Of a DNA stretch of 64,000 nucleotides, positions 16,191 through 25,897 are shown in pieces. This stretch comes from Paraburkholderia rhynchosiae. Lineage in GTDB: Bacteria > Pseudomonadota > Gammaproteobacteria > Burkholderiales > Burkholderiaceae. The notes under the pieces were generated by a model. It saw nothing but the letters and a program-made list of their open reading frames with translations. It had not been told where the DNA came from and searched no databases. The position numbers and the translations under genes are program-made. The first letter of the stretch is position 1; every line of letters starts with the position of its first letter. The DNA lies in the NCBI RefSeq assembly GCF_002879865.1, contig NZ_PNXY01000022.1, forward strand, positions 1 through 64,000, in the 5' to 3' direction.

Positions 16191-19100
16191 ATGACGAGCT
16201 TCCCGATTGCGTTGCACCATCAAATCCGCGCGCTGGCGCGCCTTGATCCCGATGCGCCCGCGCTGGCATCGTTCACCCCGCATACGGTGAGGTTGACGCG
16301 TGGCGAACTCGACGGTCGCGCGTCGCGGCTCGCGGCGCAGTTGAAAACGGCGGGCGTTACAACGGAAGTGCGCGTTGGCGTCTGCGTCGCGCGATCGTGC
16401 GATCTGTTTGTCGCGTTGCTCGCGGTGTTGAAAGCGGGCGGCGTGTTCGTCGCGCTCGACCCGCGCCATCCGGCTGCGCGTCTCGATTGGGTTGTGCAGG
16501 ACGCGGGGCTCGCGCACGGTATCGTCGACGGTTCGGCCGATGCCACGATGCGTGCGCGTTTCGAGCAATGTTTCGACGTCGCAAGCGCTGCTGCGGCAGA
16601 CGTGCACAGGTTCGCACCCGATAACGACGACGCGCCCGTGCATCCGCGCGCGGCTGCCTACATGATCTATACGTCGGGCTCGACTGGCACGCCGAAAGCG
16701 GTCGCGGTCGAACACGGCCCGCTGGCTGCGCATGGCGCGGCGCTCGCCGCTTCATTGCCGATCGATGCGAGTGATCGCGTGCTGCATTTCGCGTCGGTCA
16801 ATTTCGACGTGTCGATCGAGGCATGGCTCGTGCCGCTCGCGGTCGGCGGCAGCGTGGTGATTACCGACCCGCCGCCGTTCGCGCCCGACGCCACGCATGC
16901 ATTCATGATGCGCGAAGGCGTGACCAATACGACGCTGCCGCCCGCCTATTTGCGCGAGTTCGCCAACGTTTGCGAGCGGCTCGGCGTGCCGCCGTCGTTG
17001 CGCGTGTTGCTGTTCGGCGGCGAAGCGATGTCGCAAGACAGCTTCAACCACATTCGCCGCGTGTTCCCGGCCGTGCGTCTCGTGAACGGTTATGGACCAA
17101 CCGAGGCGGTGATCTCGCCGATGCTGTGGCCTGTCGATCCGGGCACGACACCAGCGCTCGATGCGGGCAATGGTTATGCGTCGTTGCCGATCGGCTGGCC
17201 GATTGGGCGGCGCGTGGCTCGCATCGACGGCGCGGCACAGCGCGACGAAGCAGGCGAATTGCTGCTCGGCGGCATGTGTCTCGCGCGCGGTTATCACGGG
17301 CGCGCGGCGCTGACTGCTGAACGTTTTCTGCCGGATCCGAACGGCGAACCGGGCGAGCGCATCTACCGCACGGGTGATCTCGCGCGTGAACGCGCGGACG
17401 GTTCGTTCGACTACCTTGGCCGCATCGACGATCAGGTCCAGGTGCGCGGTGTGCGAGTGGAGCCTGCTGAAATCGCCGCATGCCTGCTCACGCATCCGGC
17501 GATTGCCGACGCGGCGGTGCTCGCTGAACTGTGCAATGGAAGAACGCAATTGATTGCGTGCGTGGTACTGCAACATCCGCTCGACGATGCCGCGTTGCAG
17601 GCGCACGTGGCTGCGCATTTGCCGCAGGCCTGGCTGCCGCATCGCATCGCGCGCTTTGAACGTCTGCCTTATACATTGAACGGCAAGCTCGACCGCGCCG
17701 CGTTGCGTGACGCGCTCGCTGCCACGTCCGCAGTGACGGATGCCGCATATATCGCGCCGTGCACGTCGCCGGAGTTGCGCCTCGCCGCGCTGTGGCAAAC
17801 AGTGCTGGGCGATTCCGCCCCGGTAGGCTGTGCCGACTGCTTCTTCGCGCGCGGCGGCGATTCGCTTGCGGCAATGCAATTGCAGGCGGCGATCCGCGTC
17901 GAATGGCGCGTGAATTTGCGGCTCGACGCGTTGTTTGACGATCAACCGCTCGAAGCGCTTGCCCAGTTGATCGATAGCAGCGAGCGCGAAACATCGGCTA
18001 ATGCGGGTCAAGCAATGACCGTGGCGCGGGCCTCGAATGATGCGCCGATCGTGGACCGCGCCGCGTCGTTCGCGCAACAGCGCTTCTGGGTTCTCGCGCA
18101 AACCGAAGATGCTGGCGCCGCCTATCACGTCGCCGTGCAATGGGACGTGCAAGGCGCGCTGGACATTGTCACATTGCAGCGCGCGCTCGATTGCCTGATC
18201 GAACGTCATGAGGCGTGGCGAACCACACTCGTGGAATCCGACGATGGCATTGTGATGCAGCGCATTCATGCCGCAATGCGCGTGAACATTGTGCCGATCG
18301 ACTTGCGCCCGAGCGGTGAAGCCGAACGCGAATCGCAACTCGCAGCGTTGATCGAGAACCACGTCGGCGTGGCTTTCGATCTTTCGAACGGCCCGCTCGT
18401 GCGCGCCGGGCTCGTCACGCTAACCGAGAACACGCAGCGCTTCCTGCTGACGACTCATCACGCGATCAGCGACGGCTGGAGTTCGCGCTGTGCGTTCGAG
18501 GAACTGCGCGCGGCGTACGCGGCTCTCGCAACGGGACGCACGCCGCAATTGCCCGCATTGCCGGTGCAGTACGCCGATTACGCGCAATGGCAACGCGATT
18601 GGCTGGCAGCCGGAGAAGGCGAGCGCCAACTCGCCTATTGGCGCGATACGTTGCGCGATGCACCTGAAGCGCTGGCGTTGCCGCTCGATCGCACGCGTGC
18701 CTCACAGCGTGATTATCGCGGTGGGCGTCTCGTGCTGCGTTTGCCGGCGTCGGTCTCGGACGCTGTGCGCGACATGGCGCATCGAGCGCAGGCGTCGACG
18801 TTCACGGTGCTGCTCGCTGCATTCGACGCGTGGCTTTATCGATTGACGGGCGCGACTGACATTGTCGTGGCCGCGCCGATTGCGCATCGTCAGCGAGCGG
18901 AGACTACGCCGCTTGTCGGCCTTTTCCTCAATACCCTTGCATTGCGCGCGCGCGTCGCGCCAGGTCAGCGGTTCGCTGCGTTGCTCGACGACGTGCGTCG
19001 TGCGGCCTTCGATGCGTTCGCGCATCAGGACGTGCCCTTCGATCAGGTGCTCGACGCGGTGAAGCCGCCCGTGCGGCGCGGCGACGCGTGGCTCAAGGTC

Positions 19101-22100
19101 AAGTTCGCGCAGCAATTCGATCTGGAATTGAAGGCGGAATTGCCGGGTGCATCCGTGAGAATGTCGCCGGGACTCGATCTCGCCGCGCGCTTCGACTTCG
19201 CGCTCGACTTCACGGACGACCCGCGCGGCATTGAACTGGTTGCCGCCTACGCGCTCGACGGCATCGACGCGGCCACCGCGCAGGCGTGGCTCGACAGCTA
19301 CGCCACGCTCGTCGCCGATGCAGTGCGCGATCCGCAGCGCACGATTGCCGAACTGGATTGCACGGATAGCGACGAGTATCGCGCGGCGCGTCACGGTCGC
19401 GTGTTGCACAACACCGCTGACACTGTGCTCGCGCTGTTCGCCCGCCATGCGCGCGAAACGCCGCATCGCGTGGCGCTCGCGGACGCCGATACGCAAATGA
19501 CCTATGCAGAACTGGACGACGTGTCTGATCGCATCGCATATGCATTGCAGCGACGCGGCGTAGGCGCTGAACAACCGGTTGCGGTATGTATCGAGCGTTC
19601 CGTGCGTTTTGCGGCCGCGCTGCTCGGCGTGATGAAGTCGGGCGCATATGTGGTGCCGCTCGATCCGGCCGCGCCGCAAGAGCGGTTGTCGTCCGCGATC
19701 GAAACATGCGGCGCGCGATGGATGCTGACGAGCGAGGCGACGAAGAACCTTCAAGCCTTAGGTAATGCGACCACGCTCGATTTCGATGCACTCACGCGAA
19801 GCCCGGCGCCTGCAAATGTCGACAGCAACTGCAACGGCAATCAGGCCGCGTATCTGATTTTCACATCGGGCTCGACCGGCATGCCGAAAGGCGCGGTGAT
19901 CTCGCACCGCGCGCTGGCCGATTATGTCGAAGGCATGCTGAACGAGCTGGCATTCGCCGACGACGCTTCGATGGCGATGGTCTCCACCGTCGCCGCCGAT
20001 CTCGGCCACACGACGTTGTTCGGCGCGCTTTGCTCGGGCCGCACGTTGCATCTGCTGCCGGCATCTTGCGCGTTCGATCCGGACCGCTTCGCGCATGAGA
20101 TGCGCACGCGCGAGGTCGGCATTCTGAAGATCGTGCCGAGCCATTTGCAGGCATTGCTCGACGCACAGCATCCCGCCGATGTGCTGCCATTGCATGCACT
20201 CGTAACCGGCGGCGAGACGCTGCCGTGGTCGCTGGTCGCACGGATTGCGGCGTTAAAGCCTGCGTGCCGCGTCATCAATCACTATGGTCCGACAGAAGCG
20301 ACTGTGGGCGCGTTGACCTGCGATACGTCGGCGCCGAAACAAACCGCGTTGCGCGCGCAGAACCTGTATGCAGTGCATGGCGTTCCGCTCGGTCAGCCAT
20401 TGCCGAACGCATATGTGTGCGTGCTCGATGCGCATGGTGCAAGTGTGCCGCCAGGCGGTATCGGCGAACTGCATCTCGGCGGGCCTGGCGTCGCGCGCGG
20501 TTATCTGGGGCGCGCGGCGGCGACCGCGGAGCGCTTCGTGCCGCATCCATTCGCAGACGGCGAGCGTCTTTATCGAACGGGCGATCGCGTGAGGTTGCGC
20601 GCCGATCGCAGGCTCGATTTTTTGGGGCGGCTCGACGATCAGGTCAAGATTCGCGGCTACCGTTTGGAGCCGGGTGAAGTGAGTGCGGCACTGCGTGCAA
20701 TCGAAGGCGTTGAGCAAGCCGAGACGCTCGCTGTGGAGCATGACGGGCGCTTGCGGTTGGCTTCGTTCGTGGTGTGGTCCAAGCAGGCGCGCTGCGGTGA
20801 ATCCGCGCTCCAGGCGGCATTGAGCGAACGTTTGCCTGACTACATGGTGCCGGCGGTATTGCGCTGCGTGGCCGCTTTGCCCGTGACCGCGAACGGTAAG
20901 GTGGATCGTGTGGCATTGCGCGCGCTGGCCGCCGCGGCGCCAGCGCAAACCGCAACGGAAGGCGACGCACCGCAAGGCGTCATTGAGGAAACGCTTGCTG
21001 CTGTCTGGCAGGAAGTTCTCAAAGCGAAGCGTGTAGGCCGCGACGACAATTTCTTCGAGCTGGGCGGCGATTCGATTCTGGTGTTGCAGGTGATCGCGCG
21101 TTCACGCAAGCGCGGTGTGCGCTTCACGCCGAAACAATTGTTCGACGCGCCGACGCTCGCGCAGCTAGCGCGGGTTGCAACGGCTGTGGAAGCGGCAACG
21201 CCGGGTGCATCGGTCGCATCGACTTTGAAAGAGCGGTCGGGATCATCGCACGACGAGCAGACTGCCATTCTCACGCCCGCACAGTTGCGTTTCTTCGCAC
21301 TCGAAATTCCGCGGCGCGGTCACTGGAATCAATCGATCGAACTCGGCACGCAAGCGCCGCTCGATTTCGACGCGTTCGCGCGTGCGTTCGAGACGCTGCT
21401 CACGCATCACGAAGTATTCCGGCACCGTTTTTCGAACGACGGCGCGCAAGGCGAATGGCGCATGGCGCTGGCCTCCCAGGCGTTCGAAACGTTGCCGCTC
21501 GCGTCGGTCTCCGCGCGCGACGAAGCAGATGCCCTGTCGCATTTCGACGCGTTCCAAAGCACGCTCGACGTGACGCACGGCCCGCTCGTTTGCGCGATGG
21601 CTGCCATGCTGGCCGACGGTACGACGCGGCTTTATATCGCGATTCATCACATCATCGTGGATGGCGTGTCGTGGCGCGTGCTGCTCGACGATCTCGACGC
21701 GGCCTATCGCGCTGCGTGCGAGCGCCGCAATGTACGTCTCGCCTCAACGGGGACGAGTGCGCAGCAATGGGCGGCGCGGCTCGCTCGCGCGGCACTGGAC
21801 GCTACTCATTCGCCGTTCGCAGCCGAACTGCCGTATTGGAGTGCCCTCGCCACGCAGCATGACGACTTGCCGCTCGATCACCCGCAAGCGCTGGCCACCA
21901 ACGCCGACGCGCAAACGGTCGTGCAAACCATCGACGCCGATCTCACGCGCGCCGCGTTGACCGAAGCGAACGCCGCCTACCGCACGCAAACGGTCGAGGT
22001 GCTGATTGCCGCATTGGCGATGTCGTTCGGCATGCCGGTGTGCCGCATCGAACTCGAAGGACACGGCCGCGAAGCGCTATTCGACGACGCCGATGTCGGC

Positions 22101-25100
22101 CGCACGCCGGGCTGGCTGACGAGTCACTATCCGGTGCAGTTCACGTTTGAGAGCACGCCTGCAGGCACGCTCGGCGCGGTGAAGGACACGCTGCGCGCGG
22201 TACCTAACAAGGGGCTGGGCTTTGGCGTGCTGCGTCACTATGGCGACGCGGCGACGCGCATCGCTCTCGCGGCGGTGCCGCGTCCGCGCGTCACCTTCAA
22301 CTACCTCGGCCAGTTCGATGCGCCGCGCGAAGCAGCGCTAATTCCGCGCTTTGGCGGCGCGGGTTGCGAGCGCGATCCGGCTGGCCCGCTCGGTAACGCG
22401 CTCGCGATTCACGCGTTTATCGACGGCGATGCTGTGCGCACGCTCAAGGTCCATTGGGTTTATGGCGCGACGCAGTTCGAGCGCGCGACGATTGAAGCAT
22501 TGGCGCAGCGCTTCGAACGGGCGTTGGTCGAATTGACCGCTGCGTGTGCCGCGCGTCTTTCGCAGCGCGGTGGCGGTGCCACGCCGGCTGACTATCCGCT
22601 CGCTCGTGCAGGTGGGCTGACGCAGGCTGCATTGGATCGCTTGCCGCTCGATCTTCGCGGCATCGACGATATCTATCCGCTTTCGCCGATGCAGCATGGC
22701 ATTCTGTCCCACTCGCTGTTCGCGCCTGAGCAATCAACGTATGTGAATCAACTCGTCGCAACGTTGATTGAACCGGACGTGGAGCGTTTGCGTGCCGCAT
22801 TCGAAGCTGCCGTGCCGCGTCACGACATTCTGCGCACGAGCTTCACTGCCGATGAAGCGGTGCCGATGCAGATCGTGCATCGCCAGGCGCGCATGCCGGT
22901 CGAAATACTGGATTGGCGCGATCGCGGCGCTAATGTTCGCGACGACTTTCAAACGTGGCTAGGCGCCGACCGCGCACGCGGTTTCGATCTGACGTCGCCG
23001 CCATTGATGCGCGTCGCGCTGATCCGCATGACGGATGACGCGTGGCAGCTTGTGTGGACGCGCCATCACTTGCTGCTCGACGGCTGGAGCACCGCGCGTT
23101 TCTTCGCGGACGTGCTGCACGATTACATCGAGCCGCCGCGTCCGCAACCGTTCGCTGCCCCCGCGAAAGCCCGTTACCGCGATTTCATCGCGTGGCTCGC
23201 GGCGCGCGACGTCGAAAGCGATCGTGCATTCTGGTTGCAGCGTCTTGCGTTGCTCGATGAGCCGACGCTAGTGGCCGAAAAATCGCGACATCAAGCGCAA
23301 CACCTCACGTCGCGTGAATCGATCGACAGCGCAAGCACCACGCGCCTCATCGAAACGGCGCGTCGCCTGAAGGTCACGCTTAACACCATCGTGCAGGGCG
23401 CATGGGCGCTCGCGTTGCAACGGATGACCCATCGCACGGCGGTCGCTTTCGGCGCAACCGTCGCCGGCCGTCCCGATGCGTTGCCCGATGTCGATACCGT
23501 GCTGGGTCTTTTTATCAACACGCTGCCGGTGATAACGGCGCCCCTGCCGCAACGCCGCGCGTCAGAGTGGTTGCATGAATTGCAGCGCGACAATGCCGCC
23601 GCTGCCGAGCACGCGCACACGCCGCTGTCGGAGATCCAGCAATGGGCGCGTCAAGGCGGAGGGGCGCTGTTCGATACGTTGGTCGTATTCGAAAACTATC
23701 CGGTCGATGAAGCCTGGCAAGGGCGCGATGAACGCGCGCTGAAGCTGCGCGAACTGCGCAACATCGAGTCGACCGACTTCGCGCTGACGCTCGTGATCGA
23801 AGCAGGCGCGACGCTCACAATTGACTACGGCTACGACGCCGCGCAACTCGATGAAGCACGTGTCGCCGCGTTGCATCGCGCGTTTGCTGCATGTCTGGAT
23901 GGCTTGATTGCGAATCCGGATGCGCCGCTCGGCACGTATTCAATTGCAACCACTGACGACCTCGCCGCGTTAACGCGTGCCAACGCGACGAAGCAGCTTT
24001 GGCCGCACATGCAAGAGCAAGCGCTGCATCGCCAGTTCGAGCAAATGGTGATAGCGTTGCCGGAAGCAATTGCGCTCGAATTCGCGAATCCGCAAGGGCA
24101 TGTCGAGCAGATGACCTACGCCGCGTTAGACGCGAACGCGAATCGCGTGGCCGGCGCACTCATCAGAGCGGGCGTGCGCGCCGATACGGCGGTCGCGTTG
24201 TGTGTCGAGCGCTCGTTCGACATGGTGATCGCGTTGCTCGGTGTGCTGAAGGCCGGCGCCGCATATTTGCCGATCGATCCGGACTATCCGACCGGGCGCA
24301 TTGCCTATCTGCTGAAGGACGCAAAGCCGGCGGTGGTCCTCACCCAGCCGCATTTACGTGAACGCGTCGCGCAGGCCGTTGGAACAATTGACGTAACAAC
24401 GCTGACCGTCGGCGAATTGAACAACGCAAGGGCGACGTTGTCGGCGCCGATAGACGTCGCGCCTGAACAGCTTGCGTACCTGATCTATACGTCCGGGTCG
24501 ACCGGCAAGCCGAAGGGCGCGGGCAACACGCACCGTGCGCTGGCGAACCGCATCGCGTGGATGCAGCAAGCGTACGCGCTCGATCCAAACGACGTCGTGC
24601 TGCACAAGACGCCGTTTGGCTTCGACGTATCGGTGTGGGAATTCGTGTGGCCGCTTTCTGCCGGCGCGAAACTCGCGATTGCGGCGCCTGGGGATCATCG
24701 CGATCCGGCGCGACTCGTCGCGACAATCGAAGCGCATCGTGTGACCACGCTGCATTTCGTACCGTCGATGCTCGCGGCCTTCGTTGCGTATCTGGAAGAC
24801 TTCAATGCGGCGGCGCGCTGTGCAAGTGTCGAGCGGATCGTCGCAAGCGGCGAAGCGCTCGCGCCCGAACTCGTCGCGCGTGTTGCGCGCTTGTTGCCTC
24901 AAGCGCGGCTTCACAATCTGTACGGTCCGACCGAAGCCGCGATCGACGTCTCGCGTTGGACTTGCGATGCGAGCGACGCTAACGCGGCCTCCATACCCAT
25001 CGGTCATCCGATTGCCAACCTGCAATTGCATGTGCTCGATGCGGCATTGCAGCCGCTGCCGCACGGCGCGATCGGCGAACTGTATCTCGGCGGCGTGGGG

Positions 25101-25865
25101 CTCGCGCGCGGCTATCTCGGCCGTGCGGCGCTGACTGCCGAACGCTTCGTTCCCGATCCGTTCGTGGAAGGTGCGCGGCTTTATCGAACCGGCGACCTCG
25201 CGCGTCGTCGGGCGGATGGTGCGCTTGACTATCTCGGCCGTATCGACACGCAGGTGAAATTACGCGGCCAGCGTATCGAGCCGGGCGAAATCGAAGCGTT
25301 GCTGCGTGCGTCGTCAGGTGTGCACGACGCCGTGGTGGTCGTGCGCGACGAGCAATTGATCGGCTATGTCGCGGCAGGCGCGGATCATGGGTTGGACACG
25401 TCCGCACTACTCGACGGTTTGCGTGCGCAATTGCCCTCCTACATGGTGCCGGCGCAATTGATTGCGATGGATGTATTGCCGGTCACGCCGAACGGCAAGT
25501 GCGACCGTCATGCGTTGCCCGCGCCCGTGCGTGACGTTGCTGCTGGAAACGCCGAGGCATCGCTCATCACGGAGACCGAGCGCGAACTCGCGGAGATTTG
25601 GAAGCGCGTGTTGCGCGTCGACATGATTGGCCGCGATGACGACTTCTTCACGCTCGGCGGTCACTCGCTGCTCGCCACGCAGGCGAATGCGCAGGCCAAT
25701 CTTCACTGGACATTGATCCTGCCGCTACGCACGTTGTTCGATGAACGCACGCTGCAACGCTGTGCCGCTGCAATCGACCGCGCGCTAACGGAGCGCGATT
25801 CGCATGCGGGAACCGACACCGCGAGCGCAATCGACGCGCTGCTCGGCGAGTTCGAACTGCAATAA
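16191..25865 (+). CDS. orbI: Three-module siderophore NRPS OrbI (A-T-C-A-T-E-C-A-T)
   Basis: A 3224-residue nonribosomal peptide synthetase. Module 1 starts directly with an A domain (YTSGSTG near residue 155, GYGPTEA near 300, NGKLDR near 497) and a carrier GGDS near 555. Module 2 has a C domain (HHAISDG near 756), an A domain (FTSGSTG near 1221), a carrier GGDS near 1625 and an epimerase (HHIIVDGVSW near 1818). Module 3 has a C domain (HHLLLDG near 2291), an A domain (YTSGSTG near 2763) and a terminal carrier GGHS near 3156. Hand-aligned specificity codes read DVETLGGIS, DLTKVGHVG (Asp) and DVWHVSLID (Ser). The architecture equals ornibactin/malleobactin OrbI: (hydroxy)Orn, D-(OH)Asp, Ser. 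There is no TE; the chain passes to OrbJ. Confidence 0.93.
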   Translation: MTSFPIALHHQIRALARLDPDAPALASFTPHTVRLTRGELDGRASRLAAQLKTAGVTTEVRVGVCVARSCDLFVALLAVLKAGGVFVALDPRHPAARLDWVVQDAGLAHGIVDGSADATMRARFEQCFDVASAAAADVHRFAPDNDDAPVHPRAAAYMIYTSGSTGTPKAVAVEHGPLAAHGAALAASLPIDASDRVLHFASVNFDVSIEAWLVPLAVGGSVVITDPPPFAPDATHAFMMREGVTNTTLPPAYLREFANVCERLGVPPSLRVLLFGGEAMSQDSFNHIRRVFPAVRLVNGYGPTEAVISPMLWPVDPGTTPALDAGNGYASLPIGWPIGRRVARIDGAAQRDEAGELLLGGMCLARGYHGRAALTAERFLPDPNGEPGERIYRTGDLARERADGSFDYLGRIDDQVQVRGVRVEPAEIAACLLTHPAIADAAVLAELCNGRTQLIACVVLQHPLDDAALQAHVAAHLPQAWLPHRIARFERLPYTLNGKLDRAALRDALAATSAVTDAAYIAPCTSPELRLAALWQTVLGDSAPVGCADCFFARGGDSLAAMQLQAAIRVEWRVNLRLDALFDDQPLEALAQLIDSSERETSANAGQAMTVARASNDAPIVDRAASFAQQRFWVLAQTEDAGAAYHVAVQWDVQGALDIVTLQRALDCLIERHEAWRTTLVESDDGIVMQRIHAAMRVNIVPIDLRPSGEAERESQLAALIENHVGVAFDLSNGPLVRAGLVTLTENTQRFLLTTHHAISDGWSSRCAFEELRAAYAALATGRTPQLPALPVQYADYAQWQRDWLAAGEGERQLAYWRDTLRDAPEALALPLDRTRASQRDYRGGRLVLRLPASVSDAVRDMAHRAQASTFTVLLAAFDAWLYRLTGATDIVVAAPIAHRQRAETTPLVGLFLNTLALRARVAPGQRFAALLDDVRRAAFDAFAHQDVPFDQVLDAVKPPVRRGDAWLKVKFAQQFDLELKAELPGASVRMSPGLDLAARFDFALDFTDDPRGIELVAAYALDGIDAATAQAWLDSYATLVADAVRDPQRTIAELDCTDSDEYRAARHGRVLHNTADTVLALFARHARETPHRVALADADTQMTYAELDDVSDRIAYALQRRGVGAEQPVAVCIERSVRFAAALLGVMKSGAYVVPLDPAAPQERLSSAIETCGARWMLTSEATKNLQALGNATTLDFDALTRSPAPANVDSNCNGNQAAYLIFTSGSTGMPKGAVISHRALADYVEGMLNELAFADDASMAMVSTVAADLGHTTLFGALCSGRTLHLLPASCAFDPDRFAHEMRTREVGILKIVPSHLQALLDAQHPADVLPLHALVTGGETLPWSLVARIAALKPACRVINHYGPTEATVGALTCDTSAPKQTALRAQNLYAVHGVPLGQPLPNAYVCVLDAHGASVPPGGIGELHLGGPGVARGYLGRAAATAERFVPHPFADGERLYRTGDRVRLRADRRLDFLGRLDDQVKIRGYRLEPGEVSAALRAIEGVEQAETLAVEHDGRLRLASFVVWSKQARCGESALQAALSERLPDYMVPAVLRCVAALPVTANGKVDRVALRALAAAAPAQTATEGDAPQGVIEETLAAVWQEVLKAKRVGRDDNFFELGGDSILVLQVIARSRKRGVRFTPKQLFDAPTLAQLARVATAVEAATPGASVASTLKERSGSSHDEQTAILTPAQLRFFALEIPRRGHWNQSIELGTQAPLDFDAFARAFETLLTHHEVFRHRFSNDGAQGEWRMALASQAFETLPLASVSARDEADALSHFDAFQSTLDVTHGPLVCAMAAMLADGTTRLYIAIHHIIVDGVSWRVLLDDLDAAYRAACERRNVRLASTGTSAQQWAARLARAALDATHSPFAAELPYWSALATQHDDLPLDHPQALATNADAQTVVQTIDADLTRAALTEANAAYRTQTVEVLIAALAMSFGMPVCRIELEGHGREALFDDADVGRTPGWLTSHYPVQFTFESTPAGTLGAVKDTLRAVPNKGLGFGVLRHYGDAATRIALAAVPRPRVTFNYLGQFDAPREAALIPRFGGAGCERDPAGPLGNALAIHAFIDGDAVRTLKVHWVYGATQFERATIEALAQRFERALVELTAACAARLSQRGGGATPADYPLARAGGLTQAALDRLPLDLRGIDDIYPLSPMQHGILSHSLFAPEQSTYVNQLVATLIEPDVERLRAAFEAAVPRHDILRTSFTADEAVPMQIVHRQARMPVEILDWRDRGANVRDDFQTWLGADRARGFDLTSPPLMRVALIRMTDDAWQLVWTRHHLLLDGWSTARFFADVLHDYIEPPRPQPFAAPAKARYRDFIAWLAARDVESDRAFWLQRLALLDEPTLVAEKSRHQAQHLTSRESIDSASTTRLIETARRLKVTLNTIVQGAWALALQRMTHRTAVAFGATVAGRPDALPDVDTVLGLFINTLPVITAPLPQRRASEWLHELQRDNAAAAEHAHTPLSEIQQWARQGGGALFDTLVVFENYPVDEAWQGRDERALKLRELRNIESTDFALTLVIEAGATLTIDYGYDAAQLDEARVAALHRAFAACLDGLIANPDAPLGTYSIATTDDLAALTRANATKQLWPHMQEQALHRQFEQMVIALPEAIALEFANPQGHVEQMTYAALDANANRVAGALIRAGVRADTAVALCVERSFDMVIALLGVLKAGAAYLPIDPDYPTGRIAYLLKDAKPAVVLTQPHLRERVAQAVGTIDVTTLTVGELNNARATLSAPIDVAPEQLAYLIYTSGSTGKPKGAGNTHRALANRIAWMQQAYALDPNDVVLHKTPFGFDVSVWEFVWPLSAGAKLAIAAPGDHRDPARLVATIEAHRVTTLHFVPSMLAAFVAYLEDFNAAARCASVERIVASGEALAPELVARVARLLPQARLHNLYGPTEAAIDVSRWTCDASDANAASIPIGHPIANLQLHVLDAALQPLPHGAIGELYLGGVGLARGYLGRAALTAERFVPDPFVEGARLYRTGDLARRRADGALDYLGRIDTQVKLRGQRIEPGEIEALLRASSGVHDAVVVVRDEQLIGYVAAGADHGLDTSALLDGLRAQLPSYMVPAQLIAMDVLPVTPNGKCDRHALPAPVRDVAAGNAEASLITETERELAEIWKRVLRVDMIGRDDDFFTLGGHSLLATQANAQANLHWTLILPLRTLFDERTLQRCAAAIDRALTERDSHAGTDTASAIDALLGEFELQ

Positions 25866-25897
25866 GCCGCTCGCCGCTATCACTGAGACTACCCAGC

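Noticed and set aside
16752..18362. A 536-codon open frame on the minus strand
   Set aside because: It is antisense to the first module of OrbI; no recognisable domain.
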